64,000 bases of DNA. Source: Streptomyces canus (GTDB taxonomy: Bacteria > Actinomycetota > Actinomycetes > Streptomycetales > Streptomycetaceae). The stretch covers positions 1,054,001 to 1,118,000 of the forward strand of contig NZ_JAUSWW010000001.1 of NCBI RefSeq assembly GCF_030815415.1, written 5' to 3'. Position numbers and translations under genes: made by a program. Positions within the stretch are counted from its first letter, which is position 1; each line of letters opens with the position of its first letter. The notes beneath the pieces were generated by a model, which did no database searches, was not told the DNA's origin, and worked only from the letters and a program-made list of their open reading frames with translations. Of the stretch, positions 17,915 through 28,047 are shown one piece after another.

Positions 17915-19034
17915 AGCGCCCGGTGTGAGCGTCCGCCTCAAGCTCACCCTCAGCTACGCCGGATTCCTCATGGTCGCCGGCGCCCTGCTGCTCGCGGCGG
18001 TGTGGGTCTTCCTCCTCCGCTACGTCCCCGACCGCGCGATGCTCTACAACCCCGACGACCGGCCCACGGGTGGTGTCTTTCCCATCCGGTCGGTCCTTTT
18101 GCACGTCTTCGCTCCGAGGGCGGTCGCGGTGCTGGCGTTCCTGCTGGTGTTCGGTCTCGTGGGAGGGTGGCTGCTCGCCGGCCGGATGCTCGCCCCGCTG
18201 ACCCGCATCACCGAGGCGACCCGCCTGGCCTCGACCGGATCACTCGCCCACCGGGTCCGGCTGCCGGGCCGTAAGGACGAGTTCCGCGAGCTCGCCGACG
18301 CCTTCGACACCATGCTCGCCCGCCTCGAGGAACACATCGCCGAACAGCGCAGATTCGCGGCCAACGCCTCTCACGAGTTGCGCACCCCGCTCGCGATCTC
18401 GAAGTCGCTTCTCGACGTGGCCCGCACCGATCCGACCCACGACACCGGCGAGATCATCGAGCGTCTCCACGCCGTCAACACCCGAGCGATCGACCTCACC
18501 GAGGCGCTGCTCCTGCTCAGCCGCGCCGGCCAGCGCTCCTTCACCCGAGAACAGGTCGACCTGTCCCTCCTGGCGGAAGAAGCCACCGAGACACTCCTGC
18601 CCCTGGCGGAAAAGCTCGGCGTCTCCATCGAGACCTCCGGCGACATCGCCCCCACCGACGGCTCACACGCGCTGCTGCTGCAGCTGAGCACGAACCTCGT
18701 CCACAACGCGATCGTCCACAACCTGCCTGGGCAGGGCACCGTGTCGGTGAACACCAGCGTCCGCACCAAGACCGTGGTGCTCACGGTCGAGAACACCGGC
18801 GAGAAACTCACCCCACACTCGGTCTCCACGTTCACCGCACCGTTCCAGCGCGGCACCGAGCGCATCCACACCGACCACGCGGGCGTCGGCCTCGGCCTGG
18901 CCATCGTCAACACCATCACCCAGGCACACGACGGCACACTGACCCTCACCCCGCGCTCCGCGGGCGGCATCAGCGTCAGCGTGGAACTGCCCCGGTCTCC
19001 CGGCACGCTGACCGGTGACGCTTCAGCGAACTGA
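17907..19034 (+). CDS. Sensor histidine kinase (HAMP-HisKA-HATPase)
   Basis: 375 residues from ATG 17907. Two membrane helices (about 13-36 and 70-92) flank a short extracellular loop of about 35 residues. A HAMP domain (93-145) leads to the HisKA box FAANASHELRTPLAISKSL (His156). HATPase_c shows NLVHNAIVHN and GVGLGLAIVN. The short loop resembles intramembrane-sensing kinases of wall stress or antibiotics; no ligand can be deduced. Partner of the overlapping OmpR-type regulator. Confidence 0.94.
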
Positions 19035-19201
19035 CGCGCCGGTCTTCCCTGAGCGTCGCGCCTGGTCAGAGCCCCCGCCTCCCGGCAGACCGTGCCGTGC
19101 CGGAAGCCGCGTTCCAGGGTGTGAGACGCCCCGCCACGCCGCTGTCGGCGCCCGTTGCTCGCCGCCACGGCCCCTGTCCTGTCGGCGGCCCGGTCCCGAC
19201 C

Positions 19202-19256
19202 GAACGTTACGGATACGTTCCGAGCTCTTGACGGCCACCGTATGACTGCGTAGACA
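19202..19256 (+). promoter_or_regulatory. Promoter and inverted repeat of the LacI-family gene
   Basis: TTGACG (19228-19233) and TAGACA (19251-19256) are 17 bp apart, a good housekeeping promoter. Transcription would start near 19263, downstream of the ATG at 19256, which supports the later ATG at 19325 as the true start. Just upstream, GAACGT (19202-19207) and ACGTTC (19215-19220) form an inverted repeat with a 7-nt spacer, a possible autoregulatory operator. Confidence 0.55.
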
Positions 19257-19324
19257 TGACCGCGCAGTCAGACATACGGCGTCTGTCGGAAGCGGGCTCG
19301 ATCGTGCGGCCATCGGGAGACGTC

Positions 19325-20464
19325 ATGACGCGAGGTACTGGACGGGACGGAAGCCCCGGCGCGCCGCGCAGTGTGGACGTGGCCCGGGTGGCCGGGGTCT
19401 CGCAGAAGACGGTGTCGAGGGTCTTCAACGACGAGCCGTACGTCTCCGCCGACGTACGCCGGCGCGTCCTCGACGCCGCCGAACAGCTCGGCTACCGGCG
19501 CAACAACGCCGCCCGGGCGCTGGCCTCCGGGCGGACCCGCTCGATCGGCGTGGTGACCTTGGGCACGGCCCTGTACGGTCCCGCCTCACTGCTCATGGGT
19601 GTGGAGCGGGTCGTCCGGGACACGGGCTACGCGCTCCGCGTGGTCAACACGATGGAGGGCGACCCGGCGGGCCTCGCCGGCGCCGTCGGCTCGCTCCTCG
19701 ACCAGGGTGTGGACGGCATCGTCATCTCCGAGCCGATCGACGAGCCGGGCGGCGAAGCCGAACCCCTGCGCGTGGACGTGCCGGTGCTGGTTCTCGGCGC
19801 ACCGCAGCCCTTCGCGGCCTCCACGGTGTTGTTCGGGGGACGGGGCGCCGACCGGATGGCACGGGCGGTCGTCGAGCATCTGCTGGACCTGGGACACGCG
19901 ACGGTCCATCACCTCGCCGGCCCTCAGCGGTGGTACGCCGCCAAGGACCGTCTCGAGGGATGGCGGTCGGCTCTGGCCGCACACGGCAGGGACGAGCCGC
20001 CGGTCATCGAGGGCGACTGGTCGGCCGCCTCCGGCTACGCGGCGGGCCGGGAGCTGGCCGCCGACCCCGAGGTGACGGCGGTGTTCGCCGCCAACGACGA
20101 CATGGCCATCGGCCTGATCCGGGCTCTGGCGGAAGCCGGCCGGAGGGTGCCGCAGGACGTCAGCGTCGTCGGCTTCGACGACATCCCGGTCGCCGCCTAT
20201 GTGACTCCTCCCCTGACCACGGTGCGACAGCCGTTCGACACGGTGGCGCAGGAGGGCCTCAAGCGACTCGTGCACGCCATCGACAACCCGCAGGCACAGG
20301 CTCTGCCGGCGAGCGATCCGCCGGTCGACCTCATCGTGCGTGCTTCGACCCAGCCCCCGCCGCCCCGGACACCGCCGGGACGCCGACGACATAGCGTCTC
20401 CCGATCCCCTGGAGAGGTGCCCCCTCACCGGCTCCCTGAGAAAGACCCGTCCACCCGCCGCTGA
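19325..20464 (+). CDS. LacI-family transcriptional regulator of the sugar operon
   Basis: 379 residues from ATG 19325. LacI headpiece SVDVARVAGVSQKTVSRVFN (about 18-37) is followed by the hinge helix LASGRTRSIGVV, then a periplasmic-binding-like core with ANDDMAIGLIRAL and VSVVGFDDIPVAAYVTPPLTTV. An extra Pro/Arg-rich tail of about 35 residues follows the core. It probably represses the downstream transporter/GH42 operon until an oligosaccharide binds. The tail might be a readthrough extension. The operon follows in the same orientation after 320 bp. Confidence 0.92.
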   Translation: MTRGTGRDGSPGAPRSVDVARVAGVSQKTVSRVFNDEPYVSADVRRRVLDAAEQLGYRRNNAARALASGRTRSIGVVTLGTALYGPASLLMGVERVVRDTGYALRVVNTMEGDPAGLAGAVGSLLDQGVDGIVISEPIDEPGGEAEPLRVDVPVLVLGAPQPFAASTVLFGGRGADRMARAVVEHLLDLGHATVHHLAGPQRWYAAKDRLEGWRSALAAHGRDEPPVIEGDWSAASGYAAGRELAADPEVTAVFAANDDMAIGLIRALAEAGRRVPQDVSVVGFDDIPVAAYVTPPLTTVRQPFDTVAQEGLKRLVHAIDNPQAQALPASDPPVDLIVRASTQPPPPRTPPGRRRHSVSRSPGEVPPHRLPEKDPSTRR

Positions 20465-20784
20465 ACGGCGCCGATCAGTTCGGGCTCCAGAGCCCGCACC
20501 CGGCGCATGAGCCCAGGGCCTGGCGGCCGCACCGGCCGTAGCTCAGTCCCTGCCCAGCCCGACCGCGTCCCCGCCACGGCGGACGACCCCGCCACCCGGA
20601 CGACGTACGCATTCCCTTCGCCCAGCGGCTCTCGAGCCGTATGGCGGCCCGCGCCACCGCGCTTGCCGAACCCGTCGGCTTCGACGTCCAGATCGTCGCG
20701 CCCACGCTCGCTGTCCCTGCGCCATCCACCTTCCGCACGCCCTCCCCCGGCGTGCCGTCCCTTCGCCATCGGCGGGAGTTCACC
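20465..20784. other. Intergenic region before the sugar operon (320 bp)
   Basis: No gene. It should hold the operon promoter and a LacI-type operator. The best palindrome I see is the imperfect CGGCTCTCGAGCCG around 20626-20639. No clear -35/-10 pair was found. Confidence 0.35.
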
Positions 20785-22176
20785 ATGCCCACATCCGGAT
20801 CCTTCGCCAGCCCCTCCTCCATGAACCGTCGTCTGTTCCTCACCGCGACGGGCGCCCTGTCGCTCGGCGCCGCCCTCACGGCGTGCGGCGGCGGTGACTC
20901 CGGCGGATCCTCCGCGGCCGCGAAGCCGGTCAGCCAGGCCGACATCGACAAGGCGATGAAGACACCGACCGAGCTGACGTTCTGGACCTGGGTCCCGAAC
21001 ATCGCCAAGGAGGTCGCCCTCTTCGAGAAGAAGTACCCGGCCGTCAAGATCAAGATCGTCAACGCCGGTCAGGGCACCCCGCAGTACACCAAGTTGCGTA
21101 CAGCGCTGAAGGCCGGAAGCGGCGCTCCGGACATGGTGCAGATCGAATACCAGGCCATCCCGACCTTCACGATCACCAACAGCCTCCTGGACCTGCGTCC
21201 TTACGGCGCCTCCGCCCTCAAGAACCAGTTCGTCGACTGGACTTGGGGCCAGGTCAGCGGCAGCGACGGCGAGGTCTGGGCGATCCCCCAGGACACCGGC
21301 CCGATGGGCATGCTGTACCGCAAGGACATCTTCGACAAGCACGGCATCGAAGTCCCCGGGACCTGGGACGAGTTCGCCGCGGCGGCCCGCAAGCTCCACA
21401 AGGCCGACCCCGACGTCTACCTCACCAACCTCGCGGCGAACCAGCCCGCCGCCTGGCACGGTCTGCAGTGGCAGGCGGGCGCCAAGCCCTATGTGACCTC
21501 CGGCAAGAGCGACATCGCCATCAGCGTCGACGACGCCGTCTCCCGCAAGCTCGGCGAGTACTGGGGCGGGCTCGCCAAGGAGGGCGTCATCGGCGTCGAG
21601 CCGGACTTCACCGACGGCTGGTACGCGGCCCTCAACAAGGGCAAGTACGCCACCTGGCTCACCGCGGCCTGGGGGCCGGTCTTCCTCTCCGGTTCCGCCA
21701 AGGCCACCGCGGGGAAGTGGCGGGCGGCCCCGCTGCCGCAGTGGGACGCCGCCAAGCCCAGTTCGGGCAACTGGGGCGGCTCGACCACCGCGGTCATCCG
21801 CTCGACCAAGAACCCCATCGCGGCAGCCGAGTTCGCGAAGTTCCTCAACTCCGACCCGGCCAGCGCCCGGATGTTCGCCACCGAGCAGTTCTTCTTCCCG
21901 GCGACCAAGGCCCTGCTCACGGACGCCGAGTTCGTCGGCCAGGCACCGTCGTTCTACGGCGGCCAGAAGGTCAACCAGCTGTTCGCCGACATCAGTTCCA
22001 CGGTCAACTCCTCCTTCCAGTGGCCGCCGTTCCTCGACCAGGCGGCCACCGACTGGACAGAGACGGTCGGCAAGTCCCTCGCCGACAAGACCGACACCGT
22101 CCGCGCGCTCGGCACGTGGCAGTCGCGACTGACGACGTACGCCAAGGGCCAGGGCTTCACCGTCAAGGGGAGCTGA
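20785..22176 (+). CDS. ABC transporter sugar-binding lipoprotein
   Basis: 463 residues. ATG 20785 is chosen because GGGAG lies 8 bases upstream; the ATG at 20821 has none. The signal sequence MNRRLFLTATGALSLGAALTACGGG (from residue 13) ends in a lipobox LTAC, so the mature protein is lipid-anchored outside the membrane. A family 1 extracellular solute-binding fold follows (FWTWVPNIAKEVALFEKKYP, ... NPIAAAEFAKFLNSDPASARM). Its genes for two permeases follow by 1-2 bp. The ligand is probably a galactose-containing oligosaccharide given the GH42 partner. Confidence 0.93.
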   Translation: MPTSGSFASPSSMNRRLFLTATGALSLGAALTACGGGDSGGSSAAAKPVSQADIDKAMKTPTELTFWTWVPNIAKEVALFEKKYPAVKIKIVNAGQGTPQYTKLRTALKAGSGAPDMVQIEYQAIPTFTITNSLLDLRPYGASALKNQFVDWTWGQVSGSDGEVWAIPQDTGPMGMLYRKDIFDKHGIEVPGTWDEFAAAARKLHKADPDVYLTNLAANQPAAWHGLQWQAGAKPYVTSGKSDIAISVDDAVSRKLGEYWGGLAKEGVIGVEPDFTDGWYAALNKGKYATWLTAAWGPVFLSGSAKATAGKWRAAPLPQWDAAKPSSGNWGGSTTAVIRSTKNPIAAAEFAKFLNSDPASARMFATEQFFFPATKALLTDAEFVGQAPSFYGGQKVNQLFADISSTVNSSFQWPPFLDQAATDWTETVGKSLADKTDTVRALGTWQSRLTTYAKGQGFTVKGS

Positions 22177-22177
22177 G

Positions 22178-23074
22178 ATGGCTGCTACCACCGCGGCCCC
22201 CGCCAAGGGCAAGCGCCGTGCGGCAGGGCCGCTGTTCGTCGCACCGTTCATGGTGCTCTTCCTCCTGCTCTTCCTCGCCCCGCTCGGCTACGCCGCCTAC
22301 CTCAGCCTCTTCCAGGAACGCCTCATCGGCGGCACGGCCTTCGTCGGACTGGACAACTACGTCAAGGCCGTCCAAGACCCGCAGCTCATCCATGGCGTCG
22401 GACGCGTCGCGCTGTTCTTCGTGATCCAGGTCCCGGTGATGCTGCTGCTCGCCCTGCTGTTCGCCCTCGCGCTGGACAGCGGGCTGCTGCGGCTGGCCCG
22501 GGTGATCCGGCTGGGCATCTTCGTGCCGTACGCGGTGCCCAGCGTGGTCGCGGCCCTCATGTGGGGCTATCTGTACGGCCCGGACTTCGGCCCGTTCGCC
22601 CAGCTGAGCCGGGACCTGGACCTGCCGGTCCCGCACTTCCTCAGCGAGGGCTGGATGCTCGGCAGCCTCGCGAACATCGTGACCTGGGAGTTCGTCGGCT
22701 ACAACATGATCATCCTGTATGCCGCCCTGCGCACCATCCCCACCGAGCTCTACGAAGCGGCGGCCATGGACGGCGCCGGCGCCTGGCGCATCGCCTGGTC
22801 CGTCAAACTCCCCGCGCTCAAGCCGGCGCTGATGCTCACCCTGCTGTTCTCCGTCATCGGCAGCTTCCAGCTCTTCAACGAACCGAACCTGCTGATGAAG
22901 GTCGCCCCGGACGTCATCAGCAGCTCCTACACCGCCAACCTCTACGCCTACTCCCTCGCCTTCACCGGCCAGCAGGTCAACTACGCGGCCACGGTGTCCT
23001 TCCTTCTCGGCCTCGTCATCGTGATCGCCTCCTACGCCATCCTGCTCACCGCGAACCGCAGGAGGACCCCGTGA
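22178..23074 (+). CDS. ABC sugar transporter permease 1 (MalF-type)
   Basis: 298 residues starting one base after the binding-protein stop. Six membrane helices; the EAA loop reads YEAAAMDGAGAWRIAWSVKLPALKPAL (about 190-216), the contact point with the ATPase. MalF-type topology without the large periplasmic loop. Its stop overlaps the next start (GTGA), indicating coupled translation. No ATPase gene exists in the operon; Streptomyces usually serves such importers with the shared MsiK ATPase encoded elsewhere. Confidence 0.95.
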   Translation: MAATTAAPAKGKRRAAGPLFVAPFMVLFLLLFLAPLGYAAYLSLFQERLIGGTAFVGLDNYVKAVQDPQLIHGVGRVALFFVIQVPVMLLLALLFALALDSGLLRLARVIRLGIFVPYAVPSVVAALMWGYLYGPDFGPFAQLSRDLDLPVPHFLSEGWMLGSLANIVTWEFVGYNMIILYAALRTIPTELYEAAAMDGAGAWRIAWSVKLPALKPALMLTLLFSVIGSFQLFNEPNLLMKVAPDVISSSYTANLYAYSLAFTGQQVNYAATVSFLLGLVIVIASYAILLTANRRRTP

Positions 23075-24012
23075 CGACCACCACAGCCCCGCCCCCGGGG
23101 ACCACGAGCACCCCGCCCAAGGGCCGGAAGCCCGCGACGCGCGGCCGGCACGCGCCGTCCTCCGGGCGCCGCAGCACCCCGCTGACGATCGCCATGCTGG
23201 CCGCCCTGGCCTACTTCCTCCTCCCCCTGTTCTGGCTGCTGATCGCCTCGACCAAGAGCACCCAGGACCTGTTCAACAGCTTCGGCCTGTGGTTCTCGGA
23301 CGCCCCGCAACTGCTGGCGAACGTCAAAGCGACCTTCACCCAGGACGACGGGGTCTTCCTGCACTGGCTCCTCAACACGGTGATGTACGCCGTGGTGAGC
23401 TCCGTCGGTGCCGCCCTGCTCGCGGCCGCGGCCGGGTACGGCTTCGCCAAGTTCCGTTTCCGCGGCGACCGGTTCGGCTTCAACCTGGTCCTCGGCGCCG
23501 TCATGGTCCCGACCACCGCCCTGGCGATCCCGACCTACCTGCTCTTCGCGGAGGCGGGCCTGGTCAACACCCCCTGGGCGATCATCCTGCCCTCCCTGGT
23601 CAACCCGTTCGGCCTCTACCTCATGCGCGTCTACGCCCAGGACGCCGTACCGGACAGCATCCTTGAGGCCGCCCGCATCGACGGCGCCGGGGAAGCCCGG
23701 ATCTTCTTCACCATCGCCCTGCGGCTGCTCGCGCCGGGCCTGGTGACCGTCCTGCTGTTCACGCTGGTGGCGACCTGGAACAACTACTTCCTGCCGCTGA
23801 TCATGCTCAACGACCCGGACCTGTACCCGATCACGGTCGGCCTGTCCTCCTGGGCCGCCCAGGCCCAGAACGGCGGGGCCGGCTCCAGCAGCGACATGCT
23901 CGCGCTCGTCGTGACCGGCTCCCTGATCTCGATCCTGCCCCTCGTCGTGGCCTTCCTGCTCCTCCAGCGGTACTGGCAGAGCGGCCTGGCCGCCGGCGGC
24001 GTCAAGCAGTAG
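23071..24012 (+). CDS. ABC sugar transporter permease 2 (MalG-type)
   Basis: 313 residues from GTG 23071, preceded by AGGAGG five bases upstream and overlapping the previous stop by 4 bp. A Thr/Pro/Gly-rich cytoplasmic N-terminus of about 45 residues precedes six membrane helices. The EAA motif is LEAARIDGAGEARIFFTIALRLLAP. It forms the translocation channel with permease 1 for the sugar captured by the lipoprotein. Confidence 0.95.
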   Translation: MTTTTAPPPGTTSTPPKGRKPATRGRHAPSSGRRSTPLTIAMLAALAYFLLPLFWLLIASTKSTQDLFNSFGLWFSDAPQLLANVKATFTQDDGVFLHWLLNTVMYAVVSSVGAALLAAAAGYGFAKFRFRGDRFGFNLVLGAVMVPTTALAIPTYLLFAEAGLVNTPWAIILPSLVNPFGLYLMRVYAQDAVPDSILEAARIDGAGEARIFFTIALRLLAPGLVTVLLFTLVATWNNYFLPLIMLNDPDLYPITVGLSSWAAQAQNGGAGSSSDMLALVVTGSLISILPLVVAFLLLQRYWQSGLAAGGVKQ

Positions 24013-24059
24013 GGCACGCAGCCCTCGCACCACTCCCCCCTTCCCCGGAGGTTTCCTTC

Positions 24060-26186
24060 ATGGCGGCTCTGCCTGCCCGCGTCCTCTTCGGCGCCGCTTA
24101 CTACCACGAGTACCAGCCTTACGAGCGCCCCGACCAACGTCTCAAGACCGACCTGGACCTGATGTCCGAGGCGCATGTCACCGTCATCCGGGTCGGCGAG
24201 TCGGTGTGGTCGACCTGGGAGCCGGAGAACGGACGGTTCGACCTCGACTGGCTCCAGCCGGTCCTCGACGGCGCTCACGAGCGGGGCATCTCCGTCGTCC
24301 TCGGCACCCCGACGTACGCCGTCCCGCCGTGGCTCGCCCGTCAGTACCCCGAGATCACCGGCGAGCGGCGCACCGGCGAGCGCATCGGCTGGGGTGCCCG
24401 CCAGGAGGTCGACTTCACCCACCCCGCGTTCCGCTTCCACGCCGAGCGGATCATCCGCAAGATCGTCGCCCGGTACGTCGACCACCCCGCGGTCATCGGC
24501 TTCCAGGTCGACAACGAACCCGGCCTGGAGCTCTTCCACAACCACGGCGTCTTCCAGCGCTTCACCGACCACCTGCGCGCCAAGTACGGCGACGTCGAGA
24601 CCCTCAACCGCGAGTGGGGACTGGTCTATTGGTCGCACCGGCTGTCGACCTGGGCCGACCTGTGGACCCCGGACGGCAACGCCCAGCCCCAGTACGACGT
24701 CGCCTGGCGGGAGTTCCAGGCCCGGCAGGTCACCGAGTTCATCGGCTGGCAGGCCGACCTCGTCCGCGAGTACGCCAGGCCCGAGCAGTTCGTCACCACC
24801 TGCATCTCCTACAAGCGTCCCGGGGTGGAGGACGACGAGCTGACCGACCGGCTCGACGTCGCCACCGGCAACGCGTACTACGGCATGCAGGACGATCTGC
24901 TGCTGCCCGACCCCACGCCCGACGGTCTCGAGCAAGGCTGGCAGACCACCGGCGTCTGGGCGCTGTACCAGACCGCGGACTGGATGTTCTCCTCCCGCCA
25001 GGAGCCCTTCCTGGTCACCGAGACCAACGCCGGCTCGATCGGCATGCCGTGGGACAACCGCCCCGCCTACGACGGCCAGTGGCGCCAGGCCGCCTGGGCG
25101 CTGGTCGGGCGCGGAGCCCGGATGATCGAGTACTGGCACTGGCACACACTGCACTTCGGCGCGGAGACCTACTGGGGCGGCATCCTGCCCCACACCGGGC
25201 AGCCCGGCCGCACCTACGCGGAACTGGCCAAGCTGGGCGCGGAGTTCGACGCCGCGGGCCCGCTGGTGGCCGGGCTCGAACCGGACGCCGACATCACGAT
25301 GGTGTACTCGACGCCGAGCAAGTGGCTGATGGAGAAGTACCCGCCGCTGGCCAAGCCGGACGGCGAGCCCGACCCGACCGCCTACCACCGCATCTTCGAC
25401 CCCTTCTACCGCGGCGCCTTCGACGCCGGCCGCCAGGTCCGCATGGTCCACGCCCGCCAGCTGCACGACCCGCGCGGTGAACGGGAGGGAATGACGCCGC
25501 AGGACGCCGCCCGGCGCCACCCCGTCCTCGTGGTCCCGGCGCTGTACATCGCCGCCGACTCGACCCTCGACTGGCTGGCCGCCTACTCGGAAGCCGGCGG
25601 CCACCTGGTCCTCGGCCCACGCACCGGCTACGCCGACCACGAGGCGCGAGCCCGGCACGAGCCGGCGCCCGGACGGCTGGTCGACGCCGCGGGCGTCCAG
25701 TACGACGAGTTCAGCAACCTCGTACAGGACGTACCCGTGCGCTCGGCGTCCGGCGGACCGCTCGACCTGCCCGAGGGCGCGACGGCGACCCACTGGGCGG
25801 AGGGCCTGACCGTCACCGACGCCGACGTCCTCGTCGAGTACGACCACCCGCACTTCGGCCGCTGGCCCGCCGTCACCACCCGCCGCCACGGCGCCGGCCG
25901 CGTCACCACCGTCGGCACCGTCCCCGGCCGCGACCTCGCCCGGGCACTGGCCGCCTGGATGACACCGGCCTCCCACGGCGCGTGGCCGGACCTCCCGGAG
26001 TCCGTCACCGCCACGACCGGCACCTCACCCGACGGACGCCGCGTCCACATCGTCCACAACTGGAGCTGGGAGCCTGCCCGCGTCCAGACACCGGTGGCCC
26101 TCTCCGACGCGCTGACCGGCGCCTCCGTCCCCGCGGGCACGGCACTGGAGCTCGGCGCCTGGGACGTCCGCGTACTCGTCGCCTGA
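24060..26186 (+). CDS. GH42 beta-galactosidase
   Basis: 708 residues from ATG 24060 with GGAGG 9 bases upstream. No signal peptide, so it acts in the cytosol on imported sugar. The catalytic TIM barrel begins VLFGAAYYHEYQPYERPDQRL. The acid/base is Glu153 in QVDNEPGLELF and the nucleophile is Glu321 in LVTETNAGSIGMPW, positions usual for GH42. Trimerisation (TDHEARARHE region) and C-terminal beta domains follow. Known of the family: hydrolysis of beta-1,4/1,3-galactosyl oligosaccharides. In this operon the likely substrate is galacto-oligosaccharides from pectic galactan. Confidence 0.95.
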   Translation: MAALPARVLFGAAYYHEYQPYERPDQRLKTDLDLMSEAHVTVIRVGESVWSTWEPENGRFDLDWLQPVLDGAHERGISVVLGTPTYAVPPWLARQYPEITGERRTGERIGWGARQEVDFTHPAFRFHAERIIRKIVARYVDHPAVIGFQVDNEPGLELFHNHGVFQRFTDHLRAKYGDVETLNREWGLVYWSHRLSTWADLWTPDGNAQPQYDVAWREFQARQVTEFIGWQADLVREYARPEQFVTTCISYKRPGVEDDELTDRLDVATGNAYYGMQDDLLLPDPTPDGLEQGWQTTGVWALYQTADWMFSSRQEPFLVTETNAGSIGMPWDNRPAYDGQWRQAAWALVGRGARMIEYWHWHTLHFGAETYWGGILPHTGQPGRTYAELAKLGAEFDAAGPLVAGLEPDADITMVYSTPSKWLMEKYPPLAKPDGEPDPTAYHRIFDPFYRGAFDAGRQVRMVHARQLHDPRGEREGMTPQDAARRHPVLVVPALYIAADSTLDWLAAYSEAGGHLVLGPRTGYADHEARARHEPAPGRLVDAAGVQYDEFSNLVQDVPVRSASGGPLDLPEGATATHWAEGLTVTDADVLVEYDHPHFGRWPAVTTRRHGAGRVTTVGTVPGRDLARALAAWMTPASHGAWPDLPESVTATTGTSPDGRRVHIVHNWSWEPARVQTPVALSDALTGASVPAGTALELGAWDVRVLVA

Positions 26187-26232
26187 TCCGACCCCTTACC
26201 GGCACCACCGTGGCCATCCCCCAGGAGGGGCA

Positions 26233-28038
26233 ATGCACACAAGAAGAGCAGGAAAAGCGCTGGGAACCTTCGTCGCGGCATCAGCGATGCTGGCGATACC
26301 CGCCTCCAGTGCGCAGGCGTACAACCCGACGGGCGGGATCCTCTACCAGCTCGGCAGCGAACCGTGTCTGAAGGGGCGGGGCAACTGCGCGGTCTACCCG
26401 AAGTCGGCGCAGCTGCCGAGCGGGCGTCTGGTCGCGTCGTTCGAGAAGTCCACGGTCGTGTCGGCGACGGGCAGCGCCGACAGACAGACCCTCCCCGTGT
26501 ACAAGAGCGACGACCACGGCACGTCGTGGCAGCCGCTGTCGGAGGTCAAGGCTCCCGCGTACCTCTCCAGCGACCCCAAGTACGCGAAGTACACGAGCAA
26601 TTGGACGAACCCGTACCTCTACACGCTGCCGCAGGACGTCGGCAACCTGAAGCAGGGCACGCTGCTTCTCGCGAGCGTCGTCTCCGGTGACGACTACTAC
26701 TACAAGGAGCACAAGGCGGCCGACCCGAACTGGACGCCGTCCAACGACGGAGACCGCAAGGACCTGGCGATAGCCCTGTACTCCAGCACCGATGAGGGTG
26801 CGACGTGGAAGGTCCTCAACATCGTCGCGACCGGCGGCTGGCAGGGCGGCAGCGCGGGCGCGACCGGGAAGAACATCGCCGCCGCGAACACGAACAAGCA
26901 GGTGGATCCCCTGTGGGAGCCGTACCTGATGGTCTACAAGGGCCAACTCGTCTGCTACTACTCCGACGAGAACGACTACACCGGCTTCAACGCGAGCACC
27001 GGCGTCCCGACGCTGGACCCCGCCAACGACACCGCCACGGACTCCCTGGGCCAGATCCTCGCCCACAAGACCTGGGACGGACATAGTGCGCAGTGGAGCG
27101 CACCCGTCGTCGACGTCGCCGGACTGACCCAGAACATGGGAGGCGGCAAGACGGAGATCGGCGGCGGGCGGCCGGGCATGGCGAACGTCGTGCGCACCAC
27201 GGACGGCAAGTGGATGCTCCCCTTCGAGTACTGGGGCGGCGGAGCCAACACCAGGTACGTGGTCGCCGACAACCCGTTGCAGTTCTACCGCGGTTCGGCC
27301 ACCGGCACGGACGTCGCCTCCCTGCCGGTCCACTCCAGCTCCCGTCCGCTCGCCGGAAACGGCAGTCCGGTGATCATCAGGCTGCCCGGCGGGCGCCTGG
27401 TCTACAACGCGGCCGCCAGCGGCAACGTCTGGGTCAACGAGAGCGGACGCAGCGACGGCACGTGGAAGGAGTACCAGACGACCTCACCGGCCGCTTACAG
27501 CCGCAACCTCCAGTACGTCGACGGCACCGGCCGCATCGCGATCCTCAACAACCAGGGCCCCTCGACGATCGCCTACGCCGAGGTCGACCTCGGCCGATCA
27601 GCCGGCGCGTACTACCAGTTGGTCAACCGCAAGACCGACCAGGTGATCGGTACCGGGAACAACACCAACGACGCGAACCTCGGCAACGCCGACGTCCCCG
27701 ACGTCGTCCTGGAGGACCCCGGCGCCGCGGCGAACCCGGACACCCAGTACTGGCACGTGGTGACCGAACCGAACGGCGGCACGACCCTGCTCAACAAGTC
27801 GGGCGGCCGCGCGGCGGCCATCTGGACGGGCAACGCGACAGCCGGCCAACGGATCGGCCAATGGGTCGACAACAGCGCCACCGGCAGCTGGAACCTGATC
27901 AAGACCAGCGACGGGTTCTACAAACTGCAGTCGGTCAAGGACACGAGCCTCTACCTGACCGGCGCCTCCGACGGAGCACCTCTGACCTTGCAGAACGCGA
28001 CCACGGACGGCTCGCAGGACTGGGAGCTCGTCCAGTAG
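26233..28038 (+). CDS. Secreted BNR-repeat (sialidase-like/GH93-like) hydrolase with ricin-B lectin domain
   Basis: 601 residues from ATG 26233 (AGGAGGGG just upstream). Signal peptide residues 1-29 (basic start, hydrophobic core, cleavage near SAQA). The six-bladed propeller region (30-450) has two Asp-boxes, SDDHGTSW (about 92-99) and STDEGATW (about 184-191). The C-terminal 145 residues are a ricin-B/CBM13-like lectin (YYQLVNRKTDQVIG ... SQDWELVQ). The arrangement resembles exo-1,5-alpha-arabinanases of GH93 as well as sialidases. The operon context favours a pectic side-chain enzyme. Substrate uncertain. Confidence 0.8.
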   Translation: MHTRRAGKALGTFVAASAMLAIPASSAQAYNPTGGILYQLGSEPCLKGRGNCAVYPKSAQLPSGRLVASFEKSTVVSATGSADRQTLPVYKSDDHGTSWQPLSEVKAPAYLSSDPKYAKYTSNWTNPYLYTLPQDVGNLKQGTLLLASVVSGDDYYYKEHKAADPNWTPSNDGDRKDLAIALYSSTDEGATWKVLNIVATGGWQGGSAGATGKNIAAANTNKQVDPLWEPYLMVYKGQLVCYYSDENDYTGFNASTGVPTLDPANDTATDSLGQILAHKTWDGHSAQWSAPVVDVAGLTQNMGGGKTEIGGGRPGMANVVRTTDGKWMLPFEYWGGGANTRYVVADNPLQFYRGSATGTDVASLPVHSSSRPLAGNGSPVIIRLPGGRLVYNAAASGNVWVNESGRSDGTWKEYQTTSPAAYSRNLQYVDGTGRIAILNNQGPSTIAYAEVDLGRSAGAYYQLVNRKTDQVIGTGNNTNDANLGNADVPDVVLEDPGAAANPDTQYWHVVTEPNGGTTLLNKSGGRAAAIWTGNATAGQRIGQWVDNSATGSWNLIKTSDGFYKLQSVKDTSLYLTGASDGAPLTLQNATTDGSQDWELVQ

Positions 28039-28047
28039 GCAGGCCAC

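Noticed and set aside
23784..25976. A 730-codon open frame opposite GH42
   Set aside because: The plus strand encodes a full GH42 enzyme with both catalytic Glu residues; the opposite frame has none of the features of a gene.
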